This document shows positions 36,022-46,804 of a stretch of DNA of 64,000 nucleotides, piece after piece. Origin of the DNA: Prochlorococcus sp. AG-402-K14 (GTDB taxonomy: Bacteria > Cyanobacteriota > Cyanobacteriia > PCC-6307 > Cyanobiaceae); NCBI GenBank assembly GCA_003216815.1, contig QCIG01000005.1, positions 1 to 64,000 on the forward strand, read 5' to 3'. A program made the position numbers and the translations under genes. The notes under the pieces are model-generated. The model saw only the letters and a list, made by a program, of their open reading frames with translations, searched no databases and was not told where the DNA came from. Each line of letters starts with the position of its first letter. Positions within the stretch are counted from its first letter, which is position 1.

Positions 36022-36111
36022 ATTTTGGAGACTATAGCAAGTTTTTACTTTTAATTCGTATTAGGCAACCAATTGATAGATTGCCATATTTTGATTAATT
36101 AAATAAATGAT

Positions 36112-39100
36112 TTATTTAATATTTATTTCTATATTCATTTGATTTAGCCAATCAGTGAGCTGGTCTAGAAGTTTATCGCTGTCTAAAAGGCCGAGGCCTC
36201 TAATGATTACGGTTGAATACCTATCACCTTTTTTATAGATAAATCTGCCATGAAGATGAGATGCTAAGGCTTTTTTGAGCAACATAAAGGCGGGCTCATC
36301 CATTAATGTTTCTAACTCTACATTCGGTTTAGACAACTTAATTCTAGAGAAACCACATTTTTTTGCGATTATTTTTAACTTCATCACTTCTATTAAAGAT
36401 TCTACTGATTTAGGTAGTGCACCATACCTATCAATTAAGTTGCTAGCAAACTGAACTAAAGCATCATTGTTTTCACATTGAGTAGCTAATCTGTATGCAT
36501 TTATTTTTTCATCTGGATCTGTTATCCAATCTCCAGGTATAAACGCAGTAACTGGAAGATCAATTTGTGTATCATCGACAGTTGGTATTTCTTGACCTTG
36601 TATTTCAGCGATAGTCTCTTGCAACAGCTCCATATACAAATCAAAACCTATTGTTTCCATTTGGCCACTTTGTTCAATACCTAAGATATTTCCCACTCCC
36701 CTTATTTCCATATCTCTCATCGCTAATTGATATCCACTTCCTAAATCAGTGAATTCCTGAATAGCCTTTAATCGTTGCCTAGAAGCATCATTTAATTTTT
36801 CATTATTGGGATAAAATAACCATGCGTGTGCTTGAACTCCACTACGGCCTACTCTACCTCTTAATTGATATAGTTGTGATAATCCGAATTTATGGGAATC
36901 TTCTATTAAAATAGTATTTACTCTTGGAATATCTAAACCACTTTCTACTATTGTTGTACAAAGTAATACGTCTGCATCTCCAGCATTAAAAGCTAACATT
37001 GCATTCTCAAGTTCACCTTCCTCCATTTGCCCATGTGCAATCAATAATTTCACTTTAGGAATCATTATTTGTATCTTTTGTGCTACTTCGTCTATGCCTT
37101 TAATTCGAGGAACAATATAGAATATTTGACCACCTCTATCGATTTCCTGAGAAATTGCGCTTCTTATTGTTTCATTATCGAGTGGAGCTAAATGTGTTTT
37201 TATAGGTCTTCGCATAGGAGGAGGTGTAGTTATTAAACTCATTTCTCGAACTCCAGAGAGGCTCATATAGAGAGTTCGTGGAATAGGAGTTGCAGATAGG
37301 GTTAAAACATCTACACTTTTCTTTAATGCCTTAATTTTTTCTTTCTGATTTACACCAAATCGTTGTTCTTCATCGATTACTAAAAGACCTAAATTTTTAT
37401 ATGATAACTTTTTATTGAGAAGCTGATGTGTTCCTATTACTGCATCAATTAAGCCTTCTTTAAGGCCATTTTCGATAGCCTTTCTTTCACTAATTGTTTT
37501 AAATCTATTTAGTAGAGATACTTTAATTGGATATGGTGCAAAACGATCGGAAATAGTTCTCCAATGTTGTTGAGATAATACCGTTGTTGGAGCTAAAAAA
37601 GCAATTTGCTTACCGGAGGTAATTGCTTTGAATATTGCTCGAATTGCAACCTCAGTCTTTCCAAAACCAACATCCCCACAAACTAATCTATCCATAGGTT
37701 TATCACTTTCCATATCGGATTTGACCTGAGATGTCGCCTTTGATTGATCAGGTGTTAACTCATATGGAAAAGAATCTTCTAACTCACTTTGCCATGGACC
37801 ATCAACAGGAAATTTATATCCTTTCTCTTTACTTCTTTCTGCATATAGCTTAATTAGATCTAAAGCAACTTTTTTTACAGATTTCTTTGCTTTTTCCTTT
37901 ATTTTATTCCAATTTGTACCACCTAATTTATTTATAGTCGGTGATTTCGAGGTTGAGTTTCTATACCTACCTAAGCTTCCTAATTGATCTGCAGCAACAC
38001 TTAGTTTTCCATCCATATATTTTATAACTAGGTAATCTCTTGATTCTCCATTTATATTTAATTTTTCAATCTTCTTAAATAGACCAATCCCATGATTTCT
38101 ATGAACGACATAATCACCAGGTTTCATTTTATTAGGATCTATTTTTTTGCTAATCGATTGTTTTCTACGTCTTACATAACCCGTCCTAAAAATATTTTGT
38201 TGTCCAAAAAATTCTTTATCAGTTATTAACGCAATTTTCCAGGCAGGAAGTGAAAAACCTTCGATCTCTCCCTCATTATTATTTTTAATTGCAACTGGCA
38301 AATTATCATTTAATACTGAGATTATTCCAGAAACATCAGTACTATTTGGAATAAACTTAGTAATACACTCATGCTCCTCCAAAAGTGATACAACACGACT
38401 TGGTTGCGCTGAAATTACCCAAACAGAATATTGATTATTTACATAATCTTTTAATGATGAACTAATCTTTCCGTATTGATTAGGAAGCCATTTATGAAAT
38501 TTACATGAAATATTAAAAACATTCTCTAATGCAATATTATCTTTAAGATCAGATATATCAATGCCTTTATAATGATTTAAATCATAATAAAGTTTATTAA
38601 TATCTTTATGAAGATTAGAATCAAGATACATTTTATTTGAATTATCATCTTTTAACATCGAAATAATGTCGAGATAATTCTCATTAACTATTTTGTACCA
38701 TGCATTTCCATGACTTATTGCTTGTGACCGCTCATCAACCACAATAAAAGTATCATTATCAAGATAATCTAATAATGATGAAGGCCTTTCAAAAGCGATA
38801 CCTAAATATTTCTTTGCTGCAGATAATGATTTTGTATTTATTAATTCTGAAAATTCATTATCGCTTAATATATTGCTTAAATCATTACCATTAATTGATA
38901 GTAATTTATCAACTATTAATGGATCAAAACCTGTTGGGGTTATACAAATATTATCAATCTTGTCTAATGATCGCTGAGATATTGGATCAAATTCCTTAAT
39001 TTTCTCTAATTGATCTCCAAAGAACTCTAATCGAATTGGAAGTTCACTACTAACAGGAAATATATCAAGAATGTCTCCTCGTCTTGTCCAAGTTCCCTCT

Positions 39101-39618
39101 TGATCAATATTGGAAGTTTTTATATATCCACATTCACATAATCTAACAGATAATAAACTTAGGTTTATCTCATCACCTACTTTTAATTTTATACATTTAG
39201 ATTTTAGAAACTCGATTGGTGGTAAATGTGGTTGTAATGACCTCTCTGTTGCAATAATTGCGATATTCTCATCATTATTCAATTCAAATATATCGCTTAG
39301 AACTTGTAATTGCCCCCATACAATCTCAGATGTTGGTTTTATCGAATCATAAGGTGATGCTTCACTCGTAGGATACAAACATGTTTTGTCCCAACCGCAA
39401 TCTTGAACAAGTGGAAACCACCTATTAGCATCTTCTAATGTAGGAACAATTACTAGTAGTTTATTGGATACTTTCTTTGCTAAAGATGTTGAAATTAATG
39501 CTTTTGCTGTACGAGAAGCTCCAGTTAATACTAATCTTTCTTTTCTATTTGTTCTTTGAATAAGTTCACTTGATAAAGGATGATCTTCTAATTTCTTTGC
39601 AATTGACTCTAGAGACAC
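36112..39618 (-). CDS. mfd: transcription-repair coupling factor
   Basis: 1168 residues, full length. UvrB-like N-terminal modules, then the RNAP-interacting region (GDYVVHRNHGIGLFKKI at about 500), Walker A VCGDVGFGKTEVAIRA (about 645), LLVIDEEQRFG (about 745), the TRG-type translocation motifs LCTTIVESGLDIPRVNT and RGRVGRSG, and a C-terminal D7-like domain. It displaces stalled RNA polymerase and recruits UvrA. Start at ATG 39618. Same strand as the tandem-repeat gene at 39662, 43 bases apart. Confidence 0.97.
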   Translation of the reverse strand: MSLESIAKKLEDHPLSSELIQRTNRKERLVLTGASRTAKALISTSLAKKVSNKLLVIVPTLEDANRWFPLVQDCGWDKTCLYPTSEASPYDSIKPTSEIVWGQLQVLSDIFELNNDENIAIIATERSLQPHLPPIEFLKSKCIKLKVGDEINLSLLSVRLCECGYIKTSNIDQEGTWTRRGDILDIFPVSSELPIRLEFFGDQLEKIKEFDPISQRSLDKIDNICITPTGFDPLIVDKLLSINGNDLSNILSDNEFSELINTKSLSAAKKYLGIAFERPSSLLDYLDNDTFIVVDERSQAISHGNAWYKIVNENYLDIISMLKDDNSNKMYLDSNLHKDINKLYYDLNHYKGIDISDLKDNIALENVFNISCKFHKWLPNQYGKISSSLKDYVNNQYSVWVISAQPSRVVSLLEEHECITKFIPNSTDVSGIISVLNDNLPVAIKNNNEGEIEGFSLPAWKIALITDKEFFGQQNIFRTGYVRRRKQSISKKIDPNKMKPGDYVVHRNHGIGLFKKIEKLNINGESRDYLVIKYMDGKLSVAADQLGSLGRYRNSTSKSPTINKLGGTNWNKIKEKAKKSVKKVALDLIKLYAERSKEKGYKFPVDGPWQSELEDSFPYELTPDQSKATSQVKSDMESDKPMDRLVCGDVGFGKTEVAIRAIFKAITSGKQIAFLAPTTVLSQQHWRTISDRFAPYPIKVSLLNRFKTISERKAIENGLKEGLIDAVIGTHQLLNKKLSYKNLGLLVIDEEQRFGVNQKEKIKALKKSVDVLTLSATPIPRTLYMSLSGVREMSLITTPPPMRRPIKTHLAPLDNETIRSAISQEIDRGGQIFYIVPRIKGIDEVAQKIQIMIPKVKLLIAHGQMEEGELENAMLAFNAGDADVLLCTTIVESGLDIPRVNTILIEDSHKFGLSQLYQLRGRVGRSGVQAHAWLFYPNNEKLNDASRQRLKAIQEFTDLGSGYQLAMRDMEIRGVGNILGIEQSGQMETIGFDLYMELLQETIAEIQGQEIPTVDDTQIDLPVTAFIPGDWITDPDEKINAYRLATQCENNDALVQFASNLIDRYGALPKSVESLIEVMKLKIIAKKCGFSRIKLSKPNVELETLMDEPAFMLLKKALASHLHGRFIYKKGDRYSTVIIRGLGLLDSDKLLDQLTDWLNQMNIEINIK

Positions 39619-39661
39619 TTATTTTAATAATTTTAATTTAATAATTTTAACATCAAATTTG

Positions 39662-40336
39662 TCACTTAGTAAAATTAGACTTAGACATTTGTTTATTTCG
39701 TATTGATCTAAGACTTGCAACGAATGAAATTAACTGTTTTTCATCTAATTCCTTTCTAGTTGATACATTATATTCTTTCTGCAAATACTCTCTTCCTTTC
39801 TTGTAATCCCATGATAACTCTTTTAGTATAAGCTCTGACTCGTTAATTAGATCATTTATATTTGTGCTTATAGCTGATGATATAGTGTTATTTTCTTTCA
39901 TTTTAAGTATATTCAAATAAGTTAGAAGTTCCTTGTAATTAGTTATTTTATTTCGATTATTATAACCAAAGGTAATTTCTAGAAATTCATTCTCCTTATC
40001 TCTATCCCAATTAAGTCTTTCGATTTCTGAATCTATTGCAGTTAGTTCCTGACTCCAATCATTTGGATCATTATCAAACTTCTTATCTTCAATATTGATT
40101 GTTTCAACTTTGTTGTTATTGATGTTATTAATGCTTGTATTTGATTTTGAATTAAAATCTTGATTATTAGATGTATTTAGCCTTTTATTTAATCTAAATA
40201 TCGCCTTATCTTCAGCTTCTTCAACTGTTTTACCCTCTGCAAGAGCACTTCCCAAGCTTTTATCATTCTCATAACCATTTACTTGAACAATGACTTTGTT
40301 ATCGGATATTTCGCAAAGTTTAGATTCAATTCTCAT
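39662..40336 (-). CDS. conserved hypothetical with two related C-terminal helical repeats
   Basis: 224 residues. The N-terminal 55 residues form a small dsRBD-like module (MRIESKLCEISDNKVIVQVNGYENDKSLGSALAEGKTVEEAEDKAIFRLNKRL). A polar linker rich in Asn follows, then two similar units: IERLNWDRDKENEFLEITFGYNNRNKITN and LKELSWDYKKGREYLQKEYNVSTRKELDE. Each has a W-D core, a helix and an R/K-rich end, reminiscent of repeats attached to single-strand annealing proteins. Nucleic acid binding is inferred only. Confidence 0.7.
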   Translation of the reverse strand: MRIESKLCEISDNKVIVQVNGYENDKSLGSALAEGKTVEEAEDKAIFRLNKRLNTSNNQDFNSKSNTSINNINNNKVETINIEDKKFDNDPNDWSQELTAIDSEIERLNWDRDKENEFLEITFGYNNRNKITNYKELLTYLNILKMKENNTISSAISTNINDLINESELILKELSWDYKKGREYLQKEYNVSTRKELDEKQLISFVASLRSIRNKQMSKSNFTK

Positions 40337-40421
40337 AATCTGTTTAATTAACTCTTATTTTAATTATTAGAGCTAACATATACCAATAAGCCTGTAAACA
40401 TAGTACTTTTTTTTATTTTTA

Positions 40422-41144
40422 ATGGATTCAGCATCATTAAGATCCTTAACTCCCCTACTTGATGGTATCGACAGGTGGGTTGAACTTGCACCTCTTTTAC
40501 CAGTGATTGTTTCACTGGAATTAGTATTATCTGCTGATAATGCTGTCGCACTCGCCTCCATAACAAAAAATCTAAATAATATCAATTTACAAAAAAAAGC
40601 ATTAAATATTGGAATATTTATAGCCTTATTGCTTAGAATACTAGTTATTCTAACGGCACAGTTCTTTTTGAATTTTTGGCCTGTTAAGTTACTTGGTGGA
40701 TTTTATTTAATTTCATTATCAATTTCAAAACTAATTTCCCTAAATAATGAAGAGTCAGTTATTAATGATTCAATTAATAAGAATAAAAAAAATATAACTC
40801 TTTTGAAAGTCATTCTATTATTAGCAGTCACTGATTTAGCATTTTCTATTGATAGTATTACTGCAGCAGTTGCTATAAGCGACCAATTTCTTTTAGTAGT
40901 TACTGGAGCAATTATTGGAGTAATAGCTTTAAGATTCACTTCTGGCCTATTTATAAAATGGCTAGAAATATATAATAATTTAGAAAAGGCAGGCTATATT
41001 GCAGTTGGATTAATTGGCTTGAAATTAATTATACAGTTAATTTTTTATAAAATTATCATACCTGAGTATTTATTCTTTTTAATTATGCTGTGTCTTTTTC
41101 TTTGGGGGTTTTCAATAAAAGAAAATAACACGAGTTCTATTTAA
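40422..41144 (+). CDS. TerC-family membrane protein
   Basis: 240 residues, about seven hydrophobic segments. The signature [18 protein letters not shown] (about 30-47) and the second half [18 protein letters not shown] are the TerC metal-binding motifs. TerC proteins are thought to export metals, mostly Mn2+. It ends sharing TTAA with the fmt stop on the other strand. Divergent from the minus-strand tandem-repeat gene. Confidence 0.85.
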   Translation: MDSASLRSLTPLLDGIDRWVELAPLLPVIVSLELVLSADNAVALASITKNLNNINLQKKALNIGIFIALLLRILVILTAQFFLNFWPVKLLGGFYLISLSISKLISLNNEESVINDSINKNKKNITLLKVILLLAVTDLAFSIDSITAAVAISDQFLLVVTGAIIGVIALRFTSGLFIKWLEIYNNLEKAGYIAVGLIGLKLIIQLIFYKIIIPEYLFFLIMLCLFLWGFSIKENNTSSI

Positions 41145-42148
41145 TTTCCAAATATATTGTTAATGCTTAGATTAGTTTGTACAGACAATCTATAACCATC
41201 CGTTTTGTTTTTACCCTCTAATTGACCATCTTGTATTACAACAAATTTGTCTTTGGCCTTTACTATAATTCCAATTTGATTTGTTATCATAACTATTTGA
41301 CCAGGAGTAATTTGATGTTCTTTGTTTGTTAAATTTGGGAAATCTATACTTAAGTTATCTTTATTTAATATCGAGACTTTTAAGAGTTTAATTCTTTTAC
41401 CATTGTAAATTGTATATGCATTGGGGTATAGACCTTTTATTTTTTTTATTATCTTTATAGCATTTTGTTTCCAGTCAATTAAAAAATCTTCTTTTTTTAT
41501 TTGTCTAGCATAACTTGGTTTTACCTTAAAATCTAATTGATCAATTGCCTTCAACTTATTTAATCTTTCATAATGATTTAAACCTTTTGTCTGTTTTAGT
41601 TTTTCTATTGATTTAATTAAAAGTCTAGATGAAATTTCTGATAATCTGTTAGTAAGAATATCTAGATTATCTGTTTCAAGAATATTTGTAGATTGCATTT
41701 CTATAACTGGGCCTGTATCTAACCCTTCTTCCATGGCCATTATACAAACACCTGTTTTATCATCACCATTAATAAGACTCCATTGTATTGGTGCAGCACC
41801 TCTCCAGGCAGGTAGTAATGAAGCATGACTATTCCAACAACCTAAACTAGGTTGATTTAATATTTCATTAGGAAGGATTTGACCAAACGCTACAACTATA
41901 TAAATATCAGCCTTCAAACTATGAAGTAAATTTTTTGTTTTTAGATCCTTTTTTATTGATTTGGTTGATAAAACCGGTATTCCTAAATCACTTGCCACTT
42001 TTTTTACTGGTGAAGGAGAAAGATGTTTTCCTCTTCCTCGCTTTCTATCAGGTTGGGTAACAACGGAAATAACCTCATATCCCGCATTAACAATACTAAT
42101 TAAATTATCAGCGGCATATTTTGGAGTTCCCCAAAAAACAATCTTCAC
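41141..42148 (-). CDS. fmt: methionyl-tRNA formyltransferase
   Basis: 335 residues. The catalytic [19 protein letters not shown] and [12 protein letters not shown] are characteristic, with [12 protein letters not shown] at the start. It formylates initiator Met-tRNA. Overlaps pmbA by 4 bases at its start, so tldD-pmbA-fmt read as an operon. Confidence 0.95.
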   Translation of the reverse strand: MKIVFWGTPKYAADNLISIVNAGYEVISVVTQPDRKRGRGKHLSPSPVKKVASDLGIPVLSTKSIKKDLKTKNLLHSLKADIYIVVAFGQILPNEILNQPSLGCWNSHASLLPAWRGAAPIQWSLINGDDKTGVCIMAMEEGLDTGPVIEMQSTNILETDNLDILTNRLSEISSRLLIKSIEKLKQTKGLNHYERLNKLKAIDQLDFKVKPSYARQIKKEDFLIDWKQNAIKIIKKIKGLYPNAYTIYNGKRIKLLKVSILNKDNLSIDFPNLTNKEHQITPGQIVMITNQIGIIVKAKDKFVVIQDGQLEGKNKTDGYRLSVQTNLSINNIFGN

Positions 42149-43548
42149 GCTTCTCCTGTTATGGATATATTCTCGACCCAGACATGTGGACTAATTCCTT
42201 GATGAGTAACAATCTGTTGATCTTCGATTTTTACAATACTTTTCAGTACCTCTAGTATATCTCCAGCGACAGTTGCGGCTTCTATTGATGTCTTTTTTCC
42301 CTCATTAACTATCCACCCGTCGAATGGTAATGAAAATGAACCTTGACTTGCTTTAACTCCAGAGTGAATAGCGGATAACTCATCTATTAAAATGTATTCT
42401 TTACGCGTAGTTTTTACACTTAAACTTTCATCTCTATCCATTTCATCTATACATTTACTTACAACTAAGAAATCCGGAGAGACAGATACTTTGGCTCCTA
42501 ATCCTGCATGACCTGTTGGTCTAACACCAAACTTTCGTGCTGTAGCTTCCGAATGAAGTAAATTTGTCAATACTCCTGATTTAATCAAATTAATATTTTG
42601 TGTTGGAGTACCTTCTCCATCAAAACTAAAAGCTCCAATATTTTCTGGATGAAGTCCTTCGTCACTAACATTCAAGTTTTTTACTGCTATCTGGTTACCA
42701 ATTGACTCTTCATTCATCAAACTAAGTCCATCAATAATAGACCTTGCATTAAACATTGAACTAAAAGCTATTACTAATTGCAGAAAAGCATCGGGGGTAA
42801 AGCAAATTAAATATTTATTTGTTTCTATAGCTTTATAATTTAAATGACTAATAACTTTCTTTGATGTTTCTTTTATACATGAATCAATATCTAGTTCCTC
42901 TAAATTAGTATTTATTTTGACCCCTCCAGCACTCCTTGGCTTTTTATTCTTTTCCTGAGCTTTTGCATATAAATATATTGATGACTGTGAGATTTTCATA
43001 AATCTATTTGCCCCATCACTATTTATATATAATCTTTCCATGTAACTCTCTGTTAATCCATTATATGGCACTGATTCTATTGAGTTATGAGTATCAATCA
43101 ATTGTTTTTCAGCCTTTTTCAAAATTGTAAGTAATTCATCAATTCCATGATCATTTGAAAGATTTGAATTTATTTCATTTAAAGGAGACTTAGCTAATTT
43201 TGAGAACTCAGGAGTTTCTTTTTCATTACCATAAACACTTGCTTCAATAGCTCCTTTTATTGCTTTTTTAATTCCTTGAATAGTTAAATCAGAAGTGCTT
43301 GTAATTCCTACTTTATTTTTATTATTCCATACTCTTAAGGTCATTGAATTACGTTGAGATCCTTTTAACTGTTTTGCATTTCCATTTTGAACTTGTACAG
43401 AGATATCTCTACTAGATGATGCCCCCATATCCCATTTAGATATATTTAATTTATTGCTGTATTTTTCTAAAATTTCATTATATAAATCAGGATCTAATCC
43501 ACATTGTTTTTTTTCAATATCTAAGCTATTCATTTTATCTACCTCCAA
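42145..43548 (-). CDS. pmbA: TldE/PmbA, metalloprotease partner
   Basis: 467 residues. It has the PmbA/TldE pattern: [36 protein letters not shown] and the glycine-rich C-terminal domain. TldE lacks the zinc site and pairs with TldD, which follows the operon order. Starts 14 bases inside the tldD end, so coupled. Together TldD/E degrade unfolded peptides and take part in some peptide maturation. Confidence 0.92.
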   Translation of the reverse strand: MEVDKMNSLDIEKKQCGLDPDLYNEILEKYSNKLNISKWDMGASSSRDISVQVQNGNAKQLKGSQRNSMTLRVWNNKNKVGITSTSDLTIQGIKKAIKGAIEASVYGNEKETPEFSKLAKSPLNEINSNLSNDHGIDELLTILKKAEKQLIDTHNSIESVPYNGLTESYMERLYINSDGANRFMKISQSSIYLYAKAQEKNKKPRSAGGVKINTNLEELDIDSCIKETSKKVISHLNYKAIETNKYLICFTPDAFLQLVIAFSSMFNARSIIDGLSLMNEESIGNQIAVKNLNVSDEGLHPENIGAFSFDGEGTPTQNINLIKSGVLTNLLHSEATARKFGVRPTGHAGLGAKVSVSPDFLVVSKCIDEMDRDESLSVKTTRKEYILIDELSAIHSGVKASQGSFSLPFDGWIVNEGKKTSIEAATVAGDILEVLKSIVKIEDQQIVTHQGISPHVWVENISITGEA

Positions 43549-44980
43549 CAGTTATCGAATCTACTTTTATATGTGGTTGCCCTACTGTAACATTTACACT
43601 TCCACTTACTGAACCACAAAAACCTGCAGCAAGATCTAAATCATTAGCACACATAGATATTCTTGGTAAGATCTCCTTCGCTTCTCCAATTAATGTTGCA
43701 CCTTTAACTGGTTTATCTAGTTGCCCATTTTTTATTAAATAACCCTCTTCAACCGAAAAATTAAACTGACCTGTTGGGCCAACACTTCCTCCTCCCATAG
43801 ATTTACAATAAAGACCATTATCAATACTTTCAATTAAGTTTTCTGGAGAAAAGTTGCCTTGCTTAATGTATGTATTTCTCATTCTACTTGCGGCAGCGAA
43901 TGAAAAATTTTGCCTTCTTCCACTACCTGTTCTTGGATGACCAGTTCTTAATGCACCTGCTCGATCAGATAGAAAAGTTTTTAATATACCATCCTTTATT
44001 AGCAAAGTATTTTGAGGTTCCATTCCCTCATCATCCATAGATAAAGAGCCAAAGGCATAATTTGAAATGCCTTCATCTACGGCACTTAATGCTGTATGAG
44101 CAATTTTTTTATTGACTTTGTCATGAAAAGGGGAGGTTCCTCTCTCTAATTGGGTTGTTTCCAGAAGATGACCACATGCCTCATGGAAAATTACCCCCCC
44201 AAATTTATTAGCTAGAACCACAGGCATTTGGCCCGCTTCAACATATTCTGCATGGAGCATTTTTTGAGCACTATCATTTAAATCCGAAGCACTTTTTTCA
44301 ATATCCCATGTCCTTAGGTCTTCTGGATTGCCAGAGCTACCATATCTCCTTGCAGAGGTAGACCGATTTTTATCTTTAATGGCAATTACATTTAGACCTA
44401 CAGTCTGATGAAGGCGTATGTCCCTTGCAAAAACTCCATCAGTAGCTGCAACAAGGACTTCCTGCCAATTCCTTGAATAGCTCGCTCTTCTTACTTGAAG
44501 ATTTTTATTTTTTGTTGCTAACAATTTAGTGGAATCGAGCAGTTTAATTGATGATTCGCTTAGGGGTGGAGAGTCATTTAACCAATTTTCTTTTTGAATA
44601 CCAAAATCATTTAAAACTTTTAAACCTTCAAAATTGGACATTTTCTGTCTTCCTATCTCAAGTCCAAGCATCCCTAAGGCTTGCGAAAGAGCAAATAAAA
44701 GTCCAGCTTTTGATAAATCATTGGTACTTACAAAACCATCTTTTTTACCAAGAAAAACTCTAATACCAGCCCCGATACCAAATGAGGGACAGACATTTGA
44801 GATATCATCTTGCTCAGCTAAAAGTGATATATTGTCAGATTTCTCTAAAAAAATTTCTACTAGGTCAGCACCAGCGGATTTACCAAGCGCTAATAATTCT
44901 TCAATCTGGGGTCTTAATGTGTCGTCAAAAGTATGAAATAGTAGATTTTCACTTTGTTTAGTCAATAATGAATTAGTCAA
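43535..44980 (-). CDS. tldD: TldD metalloprotease
   Basis: 481 residues. The zinc motif HEACGH is at about residue 265 (GVIFHEACGHLLETTQLERGTS), with the glycine-rich GSGRRQNFSFAAASRMRN and the GLYCKSMGGGSVGPTGQFNFSVEEGYLIKNG region. Upstream of pmbA, overlapping its start by 14 bases. Heterodimer with PmbA. Confidence 0.95.
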   Translation of the reverse strand: MTNSLLTKQSENLLFHTFDDTLRPQIEELLALGKSAGADLVEIFLEKSDNISLLAEQDDISNVCPSFGIGAGIRVFLGKKDGFVSTNDLSKAGLLFALSQALGMLGLEIGRQKMSNFEGLKVLNDFGIQKENWLNDSPPLSESSIKLLDSTKLLATKNKNLQVRRASYSRNWQEVLVAATDGVFARDIRLHQTVGLNVIAIKDKNRSTSARRYGSSGNPEDLRTWDIEKSASDLNDSAQKMLHAEYVEAGQMPVVLANKFGGVIFHEACGHLLETTQLERGTSPFHDKVNKKIAHTALSAVDEGISNYAFGSLSMDDEGMEPQNTLLIKDGILKTFLSDRAGALRTGHPRTGSGRRQNFSFAAASRMRNTYIKQGNFSPENLIESIDNGLYCKSMGGGSVGPTGQFNFSVEEGYLIKNGQLDKPVKGATLIGEAKEILPRISMCANDLDLAAGFCGSVSGSVNVTVGQPHIKVDSITVGGR

Positions 44981-45113
44981 TTTCTTTTTTTTATTATTAT
45001 GGCATTTTGAAGGGATAACTGCGTAGTGCCATATAAAGAAAATATATTTATTGAATTAACTCAAATAATAAATTGTAAATAAATTTTTATATTTTGCATT
45101 AAATAATCGATTA

Positions 45114-45575
45114 TCAATTAGGACCTATCCATTTTTGACCATTTAATCTTTGAAGTACTCTTGAAATTAATAAGGGTAAAGTTGTCTTCTTTTCATCAAT
45201 TAGAAATGATTCTACAATGCTTGGATCAGAATTTGACTCAGCTAATAATATAGTCTTATCTGATGTTATTACTTCTTTATTGAAACAAAGCCAAAATTTC
45301 CTGTCATCTACTAATTGACAAAATACCATCCAACATTTTCCTCCTACTACAGGTCTATTCCCATGAATTAATTTAATATGATCTACGCTCGAGCCTTTCG
45401 CATGGATAGATTTTGTTAAACCAGGAATAAAATAATTAGTAATAAATTCATTAAAAGGCTTATCTTCTAATTTGGGTGGTTTTACTGGTTTGTTTGATAT
45501 AGATGATTTATCTAGATTAAGTGCTTCATTCTCAGTATTTAATTTGTTTTCTGGTGTTGAGTTTTCCATATTCAT
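45114..45575 (-). CDS. DUF2996 protein
   Basis: 153 residues. A disordered, charged N-terminus (about 1-35, including a KPVKPPKLEDKPF motif) leads into FNEFITNYFIPGLTKSIHAKGS..., GGKCWMVFCQLVDDRKFWLCFNKEVI and VESFLIDEKKTTLPLLISRVLQRL, the DUF2996 pattern of cyanobacteria and plastids. Function unknown. Isolated on the minus strand. Confidence 0.8.
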   Translation of the reverse strand: MNMENSTPENKLNTENEALNLDKSSISNKPVKPPKLEDKPFNEFITNYFIPGLTKSIHAKGSSVDHIKLIHGNRPVVGGKCWMVFCQLVDDRKFWLCFNKEVITSDKTILLAESNSDPSIVESFLIDEKKTTLPLLISRVLQRLNGQKWIGPN

Positions 45576-45638
45576 ACCTTAGCAAATCAAATCAAAGTTT
45601 TTTAATTATTATTAAATTAAAATAATTTAAATAGATTC

Positions 45639-46199
45639 TTACCATTTCAAATAACTGTCATCATCCCAATCATTTGATATCTTTCTAACTTCCTTATTAT
45701 AGTTTAAGTTGATTTCTTGATTATTGTATAAGTCATCTGATACATCAGAGTCATAAGATTCTTCTGTTATTTCATAATTTTGATATTTATTATTTTGAAC
45801 GACTTCATTTCGATTGTTTTTACCAATTACCCTAAAACTCGCATTAATTGTAGGTAATGGCTCATTTATATCTCTTTCAATTAAAATGTTATCAGATTGA
45901 ATTTGATATCCTTCATCTGAATATTCATTTGCCTTCTGTTCTTGATACTCCTTGTTATTTTTAAGTGAATTAGTTGGCTTCTTATTATATAAATTACCAA
46001 GATTAGTCGTAATAATATAAGAAAGTATAAAGCCAGAGGCAGTAGAAATAGATAGGTATGTTCCTAGAGCTAATGATGGAGTATCCCAAATAAGAACTCT
46101 TAATTTTGTATTTTCCTTTTGATTATTAAAACATAAAATTATAATTATTAGAACTGTAGATAATATAGGTAGTGATTTAATTAGTTTACTGATTTTCAT
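45639..46199 (-). CDS. membrane protein with LapA-like N-terminus
   Basis: 186 residues. Two N-terminal hydrophobic segments (about 7-25 and 40-65, with WDTPSLALGTYLSISTASGFILSYII) correspond to the LapA/DUF1049 pattern. The remaining 120 residues are polar and probably unstructured, ending DDDSYLKW. It starts 4 bases inside ubiX and should be co-transcribed with ubiX and the RNB gene. Function unknown. Confidence 0.65.
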   Translation of the reverse strand: MKISKLIKSLPILSTVLIIIILCFNNQKENTKLRVLIWDTPSLALGTYLSISTASGFILSYIITTNLGNLYNKKPTNSLKNNKEYQEQKANEYSDEGYQIQSDNILIERDINEPLPTINASFRVIGKNNRNEVVQNNKYQNYEITEESYDSDVSDDLYNNQEINLNYNKEVRKISNDWDDDSYLKW

Positions 46200-46804
46200 T
46201 TATTTGGACCATCCCATCTTTTTATATTATCTAAATTCTCACCAAGAGAATCTAAAAGTCTAACAACTATAAAATCGATGATGTCTTCGATGGTTTTAGG
46301 GTTTGTATACCATGCAGGTATTGGTGGAACAATTATTGCTCCAGCAGTAGCTATACGCTTGATATTTTCTATATGAATTAAATTAAATGGTGATTCTCTT
46401 GGTGATATAACTAATGGCCTGTTTTCCTTTAGATGAACATCAGCACATCTTTCAATTAGATCTAATGAGAAACCAGATGCTATCCGACCTAAGGTCCCCA
46501 TTGAGCATGGAACAATAATCATTCCTTTTGTTTTATGACTTCCACTTGCAATATTTGCTGAATGATCATTCCACCTGAAGCAATTTAATTCACCAGATTC
46601 AATTTTAAGTTTTCTTCTCCAAAAATTAGATTGAGCTTTTGGTTCAACCGGAATATTAATTTTGCGTTCACTTTTGGCTACTTCATAGGCACCTTTGCTG
46701 AGAATTAAATCAACAGTTTTATGATTTTCTAATAATAACTGAACAACTCTCTCTCCCAATTGCATGGCAGAGGCACCTGTAATTGCAATAACTATACTTT
46801 TCAT
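46196..46804 (-). CDS. ubiX: flavin prenyltransferase
   Basis: 202 residues. MKSIVIAITGASAMQLGERVVQLL, the catalytic loop IIVPCSMGTLGRIASGFS, and ISPRESPFNLIHIENIKRI are UbiX hallmarks. It makes prenyl-FMN for UbiD-type decarboxylases used in quinone synthesis. Immediately follows the RNB gene and precedes a membrane protein on the same strand. Confidence 0.93.
   Translation of the reverse strand: MKSIVIAITGASAMQLGERVVQLLLENHKTVDLILSKGAYEVAKSERKINIPVEPKAQSNFWRRKLKIESGELNCFRWNDHSANIASGSHKTKGMIIVPCSMGTLGRIASGFSLDLIERCADVHLKENRPLVISPRESPFNLIHIENIKRIATAGAIIVPPIPAWYTNPKTIEDIIDFIVVRLLDSLGENLDNIKRWDGPNK

Noticed and set aside
40360-40585. Two minus-strand ORFs over the start of the TerC gene
   Set aside because: Shadows; the plus-strand TerC motifs are unambiguous.
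44634-44936. 100-residue plus-strand ORF within tldD
   Set aside because: Antisense shadow of a certain gene (tldD), with no motif of its own.
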